NCBI RefSeq assembly: GCF_003095655.1
Contig: NZ_CP029151.1
Location: forward strand, 515,501-579,500
Origin: Dokdonia sp. Dokd-P16
Lineage (GTDB): Bacteria; Bacteroidota; Bacteroidia; Flavobacteriales; Flavobacteriaceae
DNA length: 64,000 nt
Direction of reading: 5' to 3'
Below the pieces are notes generated by a model. The model saw only the letters and a program-made list of their open reading frames with translations. It ran no database searches and had not been told where the DNA came from. The translations under genes and the position numbers were made by a program. Of this stretch, positions 19,562 through 27,292 are shown piece by piece. Each line of letters begins with the position of its first letter. The first letter of the stretch is position 1.

Positions 19562-20018
19562 CTGGTATATCGCTATCTCCCATCACTTCCTCAGCAAGAT
19601 CTGCAAAATCTAGTGCTGCCTCATCAATGGCTTTTTCGTATAAATCTTTATCCCAAATCTCCAGAATATTGAAAGCAGCATTTACCACAATCGACTTCTC
19701 AAGTTTTGCAAAATTTCCTAAATCTTTAGACACTAAAACTCTTCCTGTTCCATCAACTTCTACTGGCTTAACACCTGCATTGAAACGACGTATAAACTCA
19801 TCATTCTTCTTATTAAAACGATTAAGCTTATTCACCTTTGCACTTAGCGTGTTCCACTCTGCAATAGGATATAACTCAAGGCACTTTTGAAACACAGCGC
19901 GCTTAAGCACAAAACCATCCTGAAGGATAGGAGCCAGCTGCTTTTTAAACGCTTGAGGCAACATGAGTCGGCCCTTAGCGTCTATTTTACATTCGTATGT
20001 TCCAATGAGGTTAATCAC
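19548..20018 (-). CDS. mraZ: transcriptional regulator MraZ
   Basis: First gene of the dcw cluster. The 156-residue product has two SpoVT/AbrB-like halves (GTYECKIDAKGRLMLPQAFKK at the N-terminus and PVEVDGTGRVLVSKDL in the second half), the fold of MraZ rings that bind repeated short DNA boxes. MraZ is known to repress or tune its own operon. A matching set of direct repeats lies just upstream (20067-20123), so autoregulation is likely here. Confidence 0.96.
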   Translation of the reverse strand: MINLIGTYECKIDAKGRLMLPQAFKKQLAPILQDGFVLKRAVFQKCLELYPIAEWNTLSAKVNKLNRFNKKNDEFIRRFNAGVKPVEVDGTGRVLVSKDLGNFAKLEKSIVVNAAFNILEIWDKDLYEKAIDEAALDFADLAEEVMGDSDIPDGLS

Positions 20019-20048
20019 TCGAGATAGGTTAGTTTTTATGTATTAACT

Positions 20049-20056
20049 CAAATATA
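20049..20056 (-). promoter_or_regulatory. candidate -7 element of the mraZ/dcw promoter
   Basis: TATATTTG on the minus strand matches the Bacteroidota consensus TAnnTTTG, 31 bp upstream of the mraZ start. No clear -33 TTG is seen at the right distance; that region is taken up by the repeated boxes. Confidence 0.5.
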
Positions 20057-20066
20057 GCGCAAATAT

Positions 20067-20123
20067 TACCACTTTTTACCACATTCTACCACTTTGTTGA
20101 TAAGTTATACCACCTACCTCCAC
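20067..20123 (-). promoter_or_regulatory. candidate MraZ operator: direct repeats GTGGTA at 10-bp steps
   Basis: On the minus strand GTGGTA occurs at 20087-20092, 20077-20082 and 20067-20072, each preceded by an A-rich triplet (AAA, AAT, AAA). Two more members sit one gap upstream (GTGGAG at 20118-20123, GTGGTA at 20108-20113). Steps are 10, 10, 21 and 10 bp, so all boxes lie nearly on one helix face. Known MraZ boxes (TGGGA repeats in E. coli, AAAGTG-type boxes in mollicutes) have the same arrangement and, for the latter, nearly the same sequence. Confidence 0.75.
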
Positions 20124-20334
20124 TTGTTAACAATATGTTGATGAGTAGAATTTTATAATTTTCTTTCTCTTTTGAGCTTGATTTTCTTTTTTTTGCTTTC
20201 GCGAAAGCGTACTAAAACAACTTGCTATAACCTTAAAAATGCTCAGTATCACGCATTAAGACCATTGTAAAAAAAGAGCAACTAATCAAAACCGAAATAA
20301 GTATATTTGCTTATACCGATTACTAACCACTTTT
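20124..20334. other. intergenic region between mraZ and the alpha/beta hydrolase
   Basis: Together with 20019-20123 this forms a 316-bp divergent gap. It holds one palindrome copy (20195-20209) and a TAnnTTTG match, TATATTTG at 20302-20309 on the plus strand, about 26 bp before the hydrolase start and a possible -7 element. Nothing else is recognised. Confidence 0.5.
20195..20209. repeat. GCTTTCGCGAAAGCG palindrome, copy 5
   Basis: Exact copy in the gap between the divergent mraZ and hydrolase genes, preceded by a run of T. Confidence 0.9.
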
Positions 20335-21099
20335 ATGAAACACGACTTAATTACCGAAGGGAAATTTACTTATCTAGAAAAAGGCGAAGGAACACCGATT
20401 ATCATTCTTCATGGTTTAATGGGAGGCCTGAGTAATTTTGATGCAGTGACTTCTCATTTCTCGGAAAATGGGTATAAAGTGGTAATCCCGGAACTTCCAG
20501 TATACACGATGCCTCTTATTAAAACAGGGGTGAAATCGTTTGCTAAGTATCTTGACGAATTCATTGAAATGAAAGGCTATGAAGAAGTAATTCTTCTAGG
20601 CAATTCTATGGGTGGTCATGTGGGACTGTATCACACTAAAATGTCTCCAGAAAAAGTAAAGGCTCTTGTAATTACAGGCAGCTCTGGACTTTATGAAAGC
20701 GCGATGGGAGAAAGCTACCCTAAGCGTGGTGATTATGAGTACATCAAAAAGAAAGCACAAGGAGTATTTTATAATCCTGAGTGTGCTACCAAAGAAATTG
20801 TAGACGAAGTTTACGACACAGTAAACGATCGCAATAAATTACTTAAGACGCTTGCTATAGCAAAAAGTGCAATACGTCATAACATGGCACAAGACCTTCC
20901 AGATATGAATACACCTACTTGTATTATCTGGGGACGTCAAGATGGTGTTACTCCACCTGAGGTTGCAGAAGATTTTAATAAATTACTTCCAGACTCAGAT
21001 CTGTTTTGGATAGAGGAATGTGGTCATGCAGCTATGATGGAAAAGCCAACAGAGTTTAACGACATTTTGTTGAAGTGGCTTAAACAAAGAGAGTTTTAA
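20335..21099 (+). CDS. alpha/beta hydrolase
   Basis: A 254-residue soluble alpha/beta-hydrolase fold enzyme. The oxyanion-region motif HGLMGGLSNFD (26-36), nucleophile elbow GNSMGG with Ser91, an acid in GRQDGVTPPE and the late histidine in ECGHAAMMEKP make a complete catalytic triad. The substrate cannot be read from the sequence; esterases and related hydrolases share the same pattern. It is divergent from mraZ and precedes engB on the same strand. Confidence 0.88.
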   Translation: MKHDLITEGKFTYLEKGEGTPIIILHGLMGGLSNFDAVTSHFSENGYKVVIPELPVYTMPLIKTGVKSFAKYLDEFIEMKGYEEVILLGNSMGGHVGLYHTKMSPEKVKALVITGSSGLYESAMGESYPKRGDYEYIKKKAQGVFYNPECATKEIVDEVYDTVNDRNKLLKTLAIAKSAIRHNMAQDLPDMNTPTCIIWGRQDGVTPPEVAEDFNKLLPDSDLFWIEECGHAAMMEKPTEFNDILLKWLKQREF

Positions 21100-21200
21100 A
21101 AAGCCTCAACCACAACAAACATACATAGACAACTCATACTCATTCTTGAGACTTTGAGCATATAATGTGCTTCATATTCTTTATTAAACGATTACATTAC

Positions 21201-21208
21201 TATTTTTG
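21201..21208 (+). promoter_or_regulatory. possible -7 element close to the engB start
   Basis: TATTTTTG matches TAnnTTTG and ends 4 bp before the engB ATG. If used, the transcript would be nearly leaderless. No -33 element is evident, so this is tentative. Confidence 0.3.
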
Positions 21209-21212
21209 CGAT

Positions 21213-21824
21213 ATGAAAATCAAGTCTGCCTCTTTTGTAGTAAGTAACTCCGAAGTCACAAAGTGCCCTAACACTCGCATTCCAGAATATGCCTTTATAG
21301 GCCGCTCTAATGTAGGAAAGTCTTCGCTTATTAATATGCTTACTAACCGTAAGAGTCTGGCAAAAACATCTGGAAGACCTGGTAAGACGCAGCTTATTAA
21401 TCACTTCTTGATTAACGAAAACTGGCACCTCGTAGATTTACCTGGTTACGGATATGCTCGTGTATCTAAGAAAGATAAAAAATACTTTCAAAAATTCATT
21501 ACAGATTACTTTGAGCAACGCGAGCAAATGATCTCTGCCTTTGTGCTTGTAGATTGTCGTCACGAGCCTCAAAAAATCGACATGGAATTCATGGAATATT
21601 TAGGCGAAAAAGAGATTCCATTTTCTATCATTTTTACCAAAGCAGATAAGCTACGTCCACAAGCGCTCGAACGCAACATAGAAGTCTATAAAAAGATTAT
21701 GCTTGATGGTGTATGGTGGGAATTTCCTAAATACTTCGTGAGCAGCGCATCACATGGTGATGGTCAAGATGAAATTTTAGGCTACATAGAAGACCTCAAC
21801 GAGAACCTAAAGCCAGGCTACTAA
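21213..21824 (+). CDS. engB: ribosome biogenesis GTPase EngB/YsxC
   Basis: A 203-residue TrmE-Era-EngA-EngB-type GTPase needed for large ribosomal subunit assembly. G1 GRSNVGKSS (30-38), G3 DLPGYGYA, G4 TKAD and G5 SSASHG are present. The ATG at 21213 is preferred over one 16 codons upstream because the family starts MKIKSASFV-like, immediately before the first strand. The gene converges with the 21835-22200 gene, with only 10 bp between the stop codons. Confidence 0.95.
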   Translation: MKIKSASFVVSNSEVTKCPNTRIPEYAFIGRSNVGKSSLINMLTNRKSLAKTSGRPGKTQLINHFLINENWHLVDLPGYGYARVSKKDKKYFQKFITDYFEQREQMISAFVLVDCRHEPQKIDMEFMEYLGEKEIPFSIIFTKADKLRPQALERNIEVYKKIMLDGVWWEFPKYFVSSASHGDGQDEILGYIEDLNENLKPGY

Positions 21825-21834
21825 ACTAAGTCAA

Positions 21835-22200
21835 CTAATAAGATTCTATAATTTTATTGACTTGCTCAATAAGCTCTTGAGAAGATGCAATACCAGTAAA
21901 TGCATCTGCACTTATTACAACTTCCAGACCAGCTTCTGTAACCGCTAGTACCACGGGAAATTCATACTTAGGCAACCACTTAGATTTATAAGCTTTTAAA
22001 AATTCATCCTTGTGAAGAAATTCTAATGGTGTTTTAACGCTTTCGCGAAAGCGTAACCATTCCTCCTTTTCCTTAAACACTCCAAAGGTTAAACTGCACA
22101 AATCACACTCGTAGGTTTCTGGACGTATCCATTTGTGCGCACTATCCATAAGTGCATTGAGTTTTCCTGAATTTGCGTTATAAACAAATAGTAGCTTCAT
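21835..22200 (-). CDS. conserved hypothetical protein with CxxC motif
   Basis: A 121-residue protein starting MKLLFVYNANSGKLNALMDSAHKW. The chosen ATG opens a hydrophobic first strand; the longer frame adds 14 residues with no family-like character. It contains a paired cysteine motif YECDLCSLTFG at about residues 29-39 and a C-terminal segment VLAVTEAGLEVVISADAF resembling a beta-alpha unit. The fold is unknown to me; a thioredoxin-like or redox role would be a guess from CDLC. A palindrome copy lies inside the gene and is read as RFRES. Confidence 0.75.
   Translation of the reverse strand: MKLLFVYNANSGKLNALMDSAHKWIRPETYECDLCSLTFGVFKEKEEWLRFRESVKTPLEFLHKDEFLKAYKSKWLPKYEFPVVLAVTEAGLEVVISADAFTGIASSQELIEQVNKIIESY
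22038..22053. repeat. CGCTTTCGCGAAAGCG palindrome inside the 21835-22200 gene, copy 6
   Basis: Exact 16-bp palindrome within coding sequence, in the frame that reads FRES. Confidence 0.9.
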
Positions 22201-22263
22201 TAGAACAAATATAATATCACTTACCTTGAAGCAAAGCAACATTTACTGACTGTTTCTAATTAA

Positions 22264-22296
22264 AAAAAAGGACGCCCATAAAAGACGTCCTTTTTT
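22264..22296 (-). terminator. rho-independent terminator after the lamin-tail-like lipoprotein gene
   Basis: The arms AAAAAAGGACG and CGTCCTTTTTT enclose a loop of about 11 nt. It lies 40 bp downstream of the lipoprotein stop on the minus strand. The T-run is present on both strands. Confidence 0.8.
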
Positions 22297-22337
22297 CCAA
22301 CAATAATTAAATAATCATTTTTTTCAACTACAGATTA

Positions 22338-23315
22338 CTACCAGAATGTTACTCCTACATCTTGAGCACCTCCTGTAAAACTATACTCATCTGCTTGTGC
22401 TACAAAATTACCTGCACTATCCCATCTACCTGCAGCTACTGCTTGATTTGCTCGTGCTTGATTTGCTGCTCCCCATTGTACATAATCCAGTAATATTGTA
22501 GGATCTGAAGAGCTAAATGTATTTGTAGAGAAAACACCTAAACCACCAGTAGCTGGATTTACGTTATAAGGAAGTGTGATCGTTGCATTTGCTCCCAATA
22601 CAGTACTTCCTGTCGCAACATTTGCAACATTCACATACGTTCCAGGACCTAGACATAACCAGTAAGGACCTACATCTACACTTGTGTTTCCAAAATTTGT
22701 TAAGGTTACTAAGTCACCTTCTGCATCTACATTAAGAACACGTACGGCAACAAAAGGATCTTGACCACTCCAAAAAGTAGACCCTACATCTGAGGAAGTA
22801 CCATCAAAGGTATAGAGACTTACCCCTGCTGCAAAACTAGTTGCACTATCCCATCTTCCAGCGGCTACTGCTTGATCTACACGAGATTGATTTGTTGCTC
22901 CCCACTGCACATAATCTAATAAAATGTCTGGATCAGAGCTAGAAAATTCACTGGTAGCAAAAACCGCTAGTCCGTCTTGTGCTTCATTTACATCATAACT
23001 TAATGTTATAGACCCATTAGGCGCGACAGCGGTATTATCACTAGTAAGACCAGAGATGGCAGCGTATGTTCCAGGACCGAGACACAAGAAATAACTTCCT
23101 AATTCTAGCGTACTATCGCCTAGGTTTGTTACAACTACAAGATCGTTTGTTGCATCTACTTCTGTAATTCTAATAAGACCGGCCACTGACTCCTCTGGCT
23201 CATCCGGTGTTTCTGTTACAGGGACTATTACATCTGGTGTTACTGTGTTGTCATCATCACTGCTACAGCTTATTGTCATTAAAACAATTAATAATGGTAA
23301 GAAAATCTTTTTCAT
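22338..23315 (-). CDS. lipoprotein with two lamin-tail-like repeats
   Basis: A 325-residue protein with a lipoprotein signal (lipobox ending in Cys17, MTISC-SSDDD). After a Pro/Thr/Glu-rich linker come two tandem repeats of about 135 residues. Each starts with a beta-rich stretch of the type TEVDATNDLVVVTNLGDSTL and ends with a segment like LLDYVQWGATNQSRVDQAVA followed by AGRWDSA. The motif order resembles lamin-tail domains of secreted bacterial proteins. The repeats are close enough to indicate internal duplication. It is probably anchored on the outer membrane; the function is unknown. Confidence 0.8.
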   Translation of the reverse strand: MKKIFLPLLIVLMTISCSSDDDNTVTPDVIVPVTETPDEPEESVAGLIRITEVDATNDLVVVTNLGDSTLELGSYFLCLGPGTYAAISGLTSDNTAVAPNGSITLSYDVNEAQDGLAVFATSEFSSSDPDILLDYVQWGATNQSRVDQAVAAGRWDSATSFAAGVSLYTFDGTSSDVGSTFWSGQDPFVAVRVLNVDAEGDLVTLTNFGNTSVDVGPYWLCLGPGTYVNVANVATGSTVLGANATITLPYNVNPATGGLGVFSTNTFSSSDPTILLDYVQWGAANQARANQAVAAGRWDSAGNFVAQADEYSFTGGAQDVGVTFW

Positions 23316-23862
23316 GTTACGTTTATTTTTAATTCATTTATACTTTTTACTTGGTACAAATAAACTCCAAATCCTTTCTTTTCTTTCTGTAAAATACAGT
23401 GAGGAGGAAAAAAAAGCCTTAAAACGGAAAGAACAAACTCTTTATACATGGGCTTTGAGGCAATATTACTATCTAGTTTATTAAAAACCCTTTTTACAGC
23501 TGCCGTATCTATTATGGAACACATAGCATTTGATCTATATATTATTAGTGCAATGCATATAGTGCATATTACTACAAAAGAGCTGTATTAAAAAAAGCTC
23601 CTAAGATTTAGAAAGGAGCGATGCAGTACTATTTATAGACTACATTAAATGGTTAAAAATAATATGCAATTACATAATATGAGTCTAATACAACTTACAT
23701 TGCATAACAGCGACTAGTAAATGCCTTTTCTTTAAAGTAGTATTCCCAATACACTTACTTTCTACATTACCCCTATCTTACAGCAAATTGTTAAAACATA
23801 AAAAAGCGATACTGTATATTAATACAGTATCGCTTTTCATTAAATACTTTATTTTATCTGGC
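23316..23862. other. 547-bp intergenic region between two minus-strand genes
   Basis: The region holds the strong terminator at 23802-23837. It also has a smaller hairpin (GCTCCT...AGGAGC, 23596-23618) and a TGCATAT-AG-TGCATAT direct repeat near 23555-23575. I see no convincing gene. The upstream part presumably carries the lipoprotein promoter, but no clear TAnnTTTG element stands out. Confidence 0.5.
23802..23837 (-). terminator. terminator after the DUF5777 gene
   Basis: A perfect 16-bp stem (AAAAGCGATACTGTAT and its complement) closes on a 4-nt loop ATTA. It lies 25 bp beyond the stop codon of the DUF5777 gene on the minus strand. The arms end in A- and T-runs, so it could work in both directions. 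Confidence 0.88.
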
Positions 23863-24747
23863 TTACAGCTGCAAAAAATAGGTGGCATTAAAACCAAAGA
23901 AGAAGTTCCCATCTCTAAAGTTAAAATTCTTTCTAGTTTGTGTAATAAAAGAGTCTTCTGTAAACGTTGGGTTATTAGTCATTGAAAATTGTAATAAAAT
24001 ATGTCTTACACTCCAATTGACTCCTAAGGCAAACGCGCCAAATGTCTCGATACTTTCTAACTCATTAGCCACATAATAATACTCTGACACAATACTAACA
24101 TGATGTGCTACTTTATACCTCCCACCAAAGCCTACAGCAAACTGGGTATTATCATCATTTATATTTCTAGAAGAACTTCGGTACACAAAGGTAGGGCTAA
24201 GCTGTAATGAGAAATCTTGAGTAATCTTTCTAGCAATAAGCAATTGCGTTGTAAAAGCTGTTTTTTGAAAAAAATCATCTCTTTCTTCTATATTATTAAA
24301 CGATTTTGATCTATAAGTAGCGGTTTGTAAACCTGTAATTCCAATAGGGCTACCATTATTATTAATTCCTTGGCGCAATATCCTATACTTTGCATATCCA
24401 TCTACAATACCATTAGACAGTCCAAAACCAACTCCTGTAGTAAAGCGATCTGTGATAGCGTAGTCTGCACCAAGACGAGTGCTCACTCTATCTGCAATAA
24501 AACTATTGCTATTCTCTTGGGTTGTGTTCCAATACCTACTCATAAAGGTAAACTCTAATGCTCCTTTTTTTCTGGTTTCAACAGAATGGCCTAGAGACAA
24601 TCTATTTCCTTTAAATGTAGATAAGGCAAATTCTGGCTGGACTATAGGTTCCTTATCTAGTAATGTCAATAGATCCTGGGCAACTAAATCTTGCCCGTAT
24701 ACTAATGAAACTAATGCAAGAATATAATGAAGTACTTTATTATTCAT
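23863..24747 (-). CDS. DUF5777-type outer-membrane beta-barrel protein
   Basis: A 294-residue protein with a signal peptide (MNNKVLHYILALVSLVYGQDLVAQ). Then come the segment LDKEPIVQPEFALSTFKGNRL and alternating amphipathic strands ending in aromatic FGFNATYFLQL, as in a beta-barrel. The KGALEF-FMSRYWN and TTGVGFGLSNGIVDGYAKYR stretches match what I know of DUF5777. The ATG at 24747 starts a normal signal peptide and overlaps the end of the YceI gene by 8 nt, so the two are co-translated. Confidence 0.75.
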   Translation of the reverse strand: MNNKVLHYILALVSLVYGQDLVAQDLLTLLDKEPIVQPEFALSTFKGNRLSLGHSVETRKKGALEFTFMSRYWNTTQENSNSFIADRVSTRLGADYAITDRFTTGVGFGLSNGIVDGYAKYRILRQGINNNGSPIGITGLQTATYRSKSFNNIEERDDFFQKTAFTTQLLIARKITQDFSLQLSPTFVYRSSSRNINDDNTQFAVGFGGRYKVAHHVSIVSEYYYVANELESIETFGAFALGVNWSVRHILLQFSMTNNPTFTEDSFITQTRKNFNFRDGNFFFGFNATYFLQL

Positions 24748-25285
24748 AGGGAGTGTAATCAAAATTAAATGCTACCTGAATTTTCTTTGCAATATTAGGC
24801 GAAAGCAACGCTGGAATATTAATGTCAAAATCCTGAACTAATATTTCTAGGTTACCATCCACGTAAATAATATTATTTACAACGCGTATGGCAACCTTAA
24901 ACTCTAGCGGCTTTGTGATACCGCGCAATGTAAAATCACCTCTTACAAGACGCGTGTGAGTATCTTGAATGCTAGCGTCATAATTATCAATACGACCAAT
25001 GAAATTTGCTTCGGGATACAAATCTGATTCCATATAGCTTTCATTAAAATGCTCTTCCATAAGTGATTTTTCAAATTTAAAAGCTCGCATTAAAACTCGC
25101 ACTGCAATTTCTCCAGTGTTAGGGTTTAAAAAACTTAAGACTTGAGCATTTTCTGCTTTAATATTCTCGACAGATGTGTAAGACAAAAAGGACATTTTAC
25201 CCTGTCTAGCAATAACTTTCTCTAGACCTTGAGCATTACTGTACATGGAAACTATAAGAAAAGAAATGAGTACTACTCTATTCAT
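24740..25285 (-). CDS. YceI-like periplasmic lipid-binding domain protein
   Basis: A 181-residue secreted protein. A signal peptide (MNRVVLISFLIVSMYSNAQG) precedes a YceI-type lipocalin-like barrel with the pattern SFLSYTSVENIKAENAQVLS, YPEANFIGRIDNYDAS, and GDFTLRGITKPLEFKV. YceI proteins bind isoprenoid-type lipids and often sit beside respiratory genes. The ATG at 25285 begins the signal peptide and is preferred to an upstream TTG. It lies 11 bp after the OB-fold gene and overlaps the DUF5777 gene. Confidence 0.82.
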   Translation of the reverse strand: MNRVVLISFLIVSMYSNAQGLEKVIARQGKMSFLSYTSVENIKAENAQVLSFLNPNTGEIAVRVLMRAFKFEKSLMEEHFNESYMESDLYPEANFIGRIDNYDASIQDTHTRLVRGDFTLRGITKPLEFKVAIRVVNNIIYVDGNLEILVQDFDINIPALLSPNIAKKIQVAFNFDYTPYE

Positions 25286-25296
25286 AAATAACATCC

Positions 25297-25722
25297 TTAA
25301 ATTTTGATGCAATTTAACAAAATAGCGTCAAGAAGAAATCCTTTAAAAATTCCTTTTACCATTATTTTATCACCCACTTTAAGCTTGCTCATTGCCATAT
25401 CTTGATCTCTCTGCATTTCACAAATAACGTTGCGTCCCATATTTTCACCTTCTAATATTAAAGAATACACACCATCACGTTGTGTAATGTTTTTTACTAC
25501 TCCTTCAACTTCGATCGCCTTTTCTACATACCTTGCAAGCTCATCAGGATGGTCATCTTGTAACGGCAGGAAAAAATCTTGTGCCGTCATATTCAATTCT
25601 GTTTCTAAAGATTGCGTCTTAGCAGTTTTCTTAGCGCTTATTTTTATAACCACAAACAGCACAACAAAAACCATCATAATTCCTAAAAAAAATTTTATAA
25701 CTTGATTGTTTGAACCCTTCAT
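25297..25722 (-). CDS. membrane-anchored OB-fold (tRNA_anti-like) protein
   Basis: A 141-residue protein with one N-terminal membrane segment (FLGIMMVFVVLFVVI, about residues 11-26). A small OB-fold-like domain follows, with the pattern AIEVEGVVKNITQRDGVYSLIL, NVICEM and LKVGDKIMVKGIFKGFLLDAILLNC. This matches the tRNA_anti-like family of Bacteroidota, in which a conserved late cysteine is usual. Its ligand is unknown. It heads a three-gene unit with YceI and DUF5777 proteins. Confidence 0.75.
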   Translation of the reverse strand: MKGSNNQVIKFFLGIMMVFVVLFVVIKISAKKTAKTQSLETELNMTAQDFFLPLQDDHPDELARYVEKAIEVEGVVKNITQRDGVYSLILEGENMGRNVICEMQRDQDMAMSKLKVGDKIMVKGIFKGFLLDAILLNCIKI

Positions 25723-25790
25723 ACTTACAAATATTGTGTTTTCAATACCGTTAATATTGCTACATAAATACTATTGAAAGTATCAAAAAT

Positions 25791-25816
25791 ACATGATCCC
25801 ATCATCTTAATCATGT
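25791..25816. promoter_or_regulatory. inverted repeat ACATGAT-N12-ATCATGT upstream of the LytTR gene
   Basis: Seven-base arms separated by 12 bp, placed 112 bp before the LytTR gene start and 69 bp before the divergent OB-fold gene start. It could be an operator for the LytTR protein acting on both promoters. That is inferred from position only. Confidence 0.35.
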
Positions 25817-25927
25817 AAACAACAAAGAGACTCCCTGAATAGGAATTTCCAGCATTGAAACGGAATATCCCTTACCTAAATCTCAATCAAGAACCACTTT
25901 GACTTATCTTTACTGTATTTGAAAAAC

Positions 25928-27064
25928 ATGAGAAATTACAAAATCTATCTTTACATTACTTTAGGAACCACTATTTTCTTTTTGATCATTGCTTTTTTTG
26001 CAACGCCTTATTTTATCAAAAACACAACGATTACACTTTTAGATAGTGAGATTTCTGCCGCAAAAGCAGAGACTACTCAAATTGCTGTGGTCTTTAGTGA
26101 AGGTCAAATTTCTAAAACAGATAAGGAAAAAACAATACAAGGTATACAAAAGGCAATAACAAATACACATAGAGAAGACGTATACCTTTCTCTTATAAAC
26201 TGGTCGGGAAAAATAGTCTCTCATCCAGATCTCACTTTAATAGGTGCTAAAATTCCAGATCAAGATAACAATACCTCGAGTATAGAAACAATAATGTCTG
26301 GAGAAGATCTATACAAGCTTATCAAAAACTCAAAAAAAGATATTTCATTAACCATAAATGATGATATCATCTATATGCTATCTATCCCTAATACGGATCT
26401 TATTGTTACCGCATACATTAATAGAAAAAACATTCAGCTACGCATTAAAGAGACTAGAACTCTTTTTAATACAGGTTTTCTCATAATAGGCTTGTTTACA
26501 CTATTGTTTGTACTAGCGATTATTAGATATATTTCTAGTTATTATGAAGAACAACTAGCATTAAAAACAAGTACAATAGAAGATAGTGTACTTAGCCTTT
26601 CAAAGCTTAATACATCTCTAGAAAACTATCAGAAAAATATACTTGAAATAAGAGAAACGCAAGAACTCAACTCAAATGTATCAAAAAAGGAATCTGGAGA
26701 TGACGTAATTGATACGCAGGAAAAATCTAAACAACGCTTACTTACTTATGTGCGCAACGAACTCTTATCTATATCTACAGATGACATCTCATATATTTAT
26801 GTAGACAATAGTATTACGTATGTTATAAAAAAGGATGGCCGCCGCAGTACTACAAATGATAGTTTAGATCAAATTTACTCCTCACTTGATCAAGGACTTT
26901 TTTTTAGAGCAAATAGACAAATTATAGTTGCTATACACGCCATTGAAAAAATTACGAAATTTGGAAATAGCGCTCTTAAAATTCAAACAAATCCTGAGTC
27001 AGAAATTGAAATTATCATTGGAAAAAACAAAGCCGCATCCTTTAAACAATGGCTTGATTTATAA
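25928..27064 (+). CDS. membrane-bound LytTR-family transcriptional regulator with Cache-like sensor
   Basis: A 378-residue protein. A membrane segment (about residues 8-27) and a second one (about 177-200) flank a periplasmic region of about 150 residues with a Cache/PAS-like pattern (YLSLINWSGKIVSHPDLTLIG). A coiled coil (about 215-250) leads to a C-terminal LytTR DNA-binding domain (LLSISTDDISYIYVDNSITYVI, FFRANRQIIVAIHAI). It is thus a one-component sensor with DNA binding joined directly to the membrane. The ATG at 25928 is preferred over a TTG three codons upstream. Ligand and targets are unknown. Confidence 0.82.
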   Translation: MRNYKIYLYITLGTTIFFLIIAFFATPYFIKNTTITLLDSEISAAKAETTQIAVVFSEGQISKTDKEKTIQGIQKAITNTHREDVYLSLINWSGKIVSHPDLTLIGAKIPDQDNNTSSIETIMSGEDLYKLIKNSKKDISLTINDDIIYMLSIPNTDLIVTAYINRKNIQLRIKETRTLFNTGFLIIGLFTLLFVLAIIRYISSYYEEQLALKTSTIEDSVLSLSKLNTSLENYQKNILEIRETQELNSNVSKKESGDDVIDTQEKSKQRLLTYVRNELLSISTDDISYIYVDNSITYVIKKDGRRSTTNDSLDQIYSSLDQGLFFRANRQIIVAIHAIEKITKFGNSALKIQTNPESEIEIIIGKNKAASFKQWLDL

Positions 27065-27193
27065 GATTATCACAACTAGCACCATCAACTTCTACGTAAG
27101 ATAATTCCTTAAAAAAATATAATATGCTAGAATGTATCTGTCACTAGTTCCAATCTTTAGGAACCATTTAATTTATTTAAGGTGATATTTTTT

Positions 27194-27207
27194 GCTTTCG
27201 CGAAAGC
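27194..27207. repeat. GCTTTCGCGAAAGC palindrome, copy 7
   Basis: Exact copy in the 228-bp gap between the convergent LytTR and gldC genes. No other element is recognised in that gap. Confidence 0.9.
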
Positions 27208-27292
27208 ATAACACTCCATAAATCTATAGTAGTAACCCAAATTGTTGTGCTAGTTAAGGCGTTCTTATGGAACCAGCCGATAATTATGTGTA

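Noticed and set aside
23312-23524. 70-codon minus-strand frame overlapping the lipoprotein start by 4 nt
   Set aside because: Composition is not protein-like, there is no family match, and it lies in what should be the lipoprotein promoter region.
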